From: Paragorgia papillata
Taxonomy: Eukaryota > Cnidaria > Anthozoa > Scleralcyonacea > Coralliidae
Direction of reading: 5' to 3'
Length of the DNA: 64,000 nucleotides
NCBI GenBank assembly: GCA_035771165.1
Contig: JAWNZC010000354.1
Span: 2,119,001-2,183,000, forward strand
The notes under the pieces are model-generated. The model worked only from the letters and a program-made list of their open reading frames with translations, was not told where the DNA came from and did no database searches. Below are positions 63,740-64,000 of this stretch, piece after piece. The translations under genes were made by a program, and so were the position numbers. The number at the start of each line of letters is the position of its first letter. Position 1 is the stretch's first letter.

Positions 63740-64000
63740 ATACTTCGATACCGGGCTTTCACCTCCGGTACCTTCGAAGATTTGAACTCTGTCACGAGGA
63801 CAAATTCGTCTCGACTTCGTCGCCATTTAGTCATGATATTTAATAAATAATTGATTTCTTTACTAACCTTAAGCGGTTGATATATGTTCCAGAACCAATT
63901 TCCTTCCCTCTGCTGGCAAAAAAAAGCAAAGTTTCAAAGTCTAGACGTAAAAATCCATAAAAATCTCGGTTGTTGAACCACCAAAATCCTCGCCAAAATC
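63740..64000. other. C-CAP upstream flank
   Basis: Contains CGAAGGTACCGG-type inverted words; no further gene is visible before the window ends. Confidence 0.4.

Overview
The window looks like an animal genome, most likely a cnidarian and probably an anthozoan (coral or sea-anemone grade). It is AT-rich, has spliced genes with GT..AG introns and TATA promoters, encodes an animal-type stonin, and is full of fold-back transposons whose ends resemble repeats I remember from coral and anemone genomes. The taxonomic part is inference from memory; no search was run.

Left third (about 5.3-23.4 kb). Two multi-exon genes on the + strand, about 11 kb apart, encode small secreted cysteine-containing precursors (gene A, six coding exons in 5434-11306; gene B, six coding exons in 16528-22166). 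Neither survives as a long ORF, so ORF-based annotation misses both. I built them from splice sites: each has a TATA box 97 bp upstream of the ATG, an MKFF signal peptide, intron phases 2-1-1-2-1, two copies of an exon-pair module with cysteine pattern C...CxC, and a predicted intron in the 3' UTR that starts with simple repeats. They are clearly tandem paralogues. I do not recognise the family, and this is the best candidate here for something undescribed. Their introns carry many transposons: two 5S-rRNA-derived SINEs in the region (one in an intron), hAT-like elements with target-site duplications, fold-back elements with 9-bp duplications, and several long palindromes.

Middle (about 23.45-43.9 kb). 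A 20-kb satellite array of about 162-173-bp monomers, with higher-order repeats (a 7-mer of about 1.18 kb and an 11-mer of about 1.87 kb) and inverted monomers at both ends. Each monomer junction is a 12-bp inverted repeat, which suggests the satellite grew from a tandemly amplified TIR element. It starts directly after the predicted 3' end of gene B.

Right part (about 43.9-53.6 kb). Gene-poor DNA with a 600-bp ACGA microsatellite, a small Harbinger-like ORF, a TA-flanked element nested in a fold-back element, and many other MITEs.

Right end (53.6-64 kb). Two conserved genes on the - strand: a stonin-type endocytic adaptor with an uninterrupted 749-aa reading frame (53619-55868), and a two-exon gene for a 214-aa protein with a cyclase-associated-protein-like C-CAP domain (61326-63690). 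They are separated by MITEs and a 46-bp tandem repeat.
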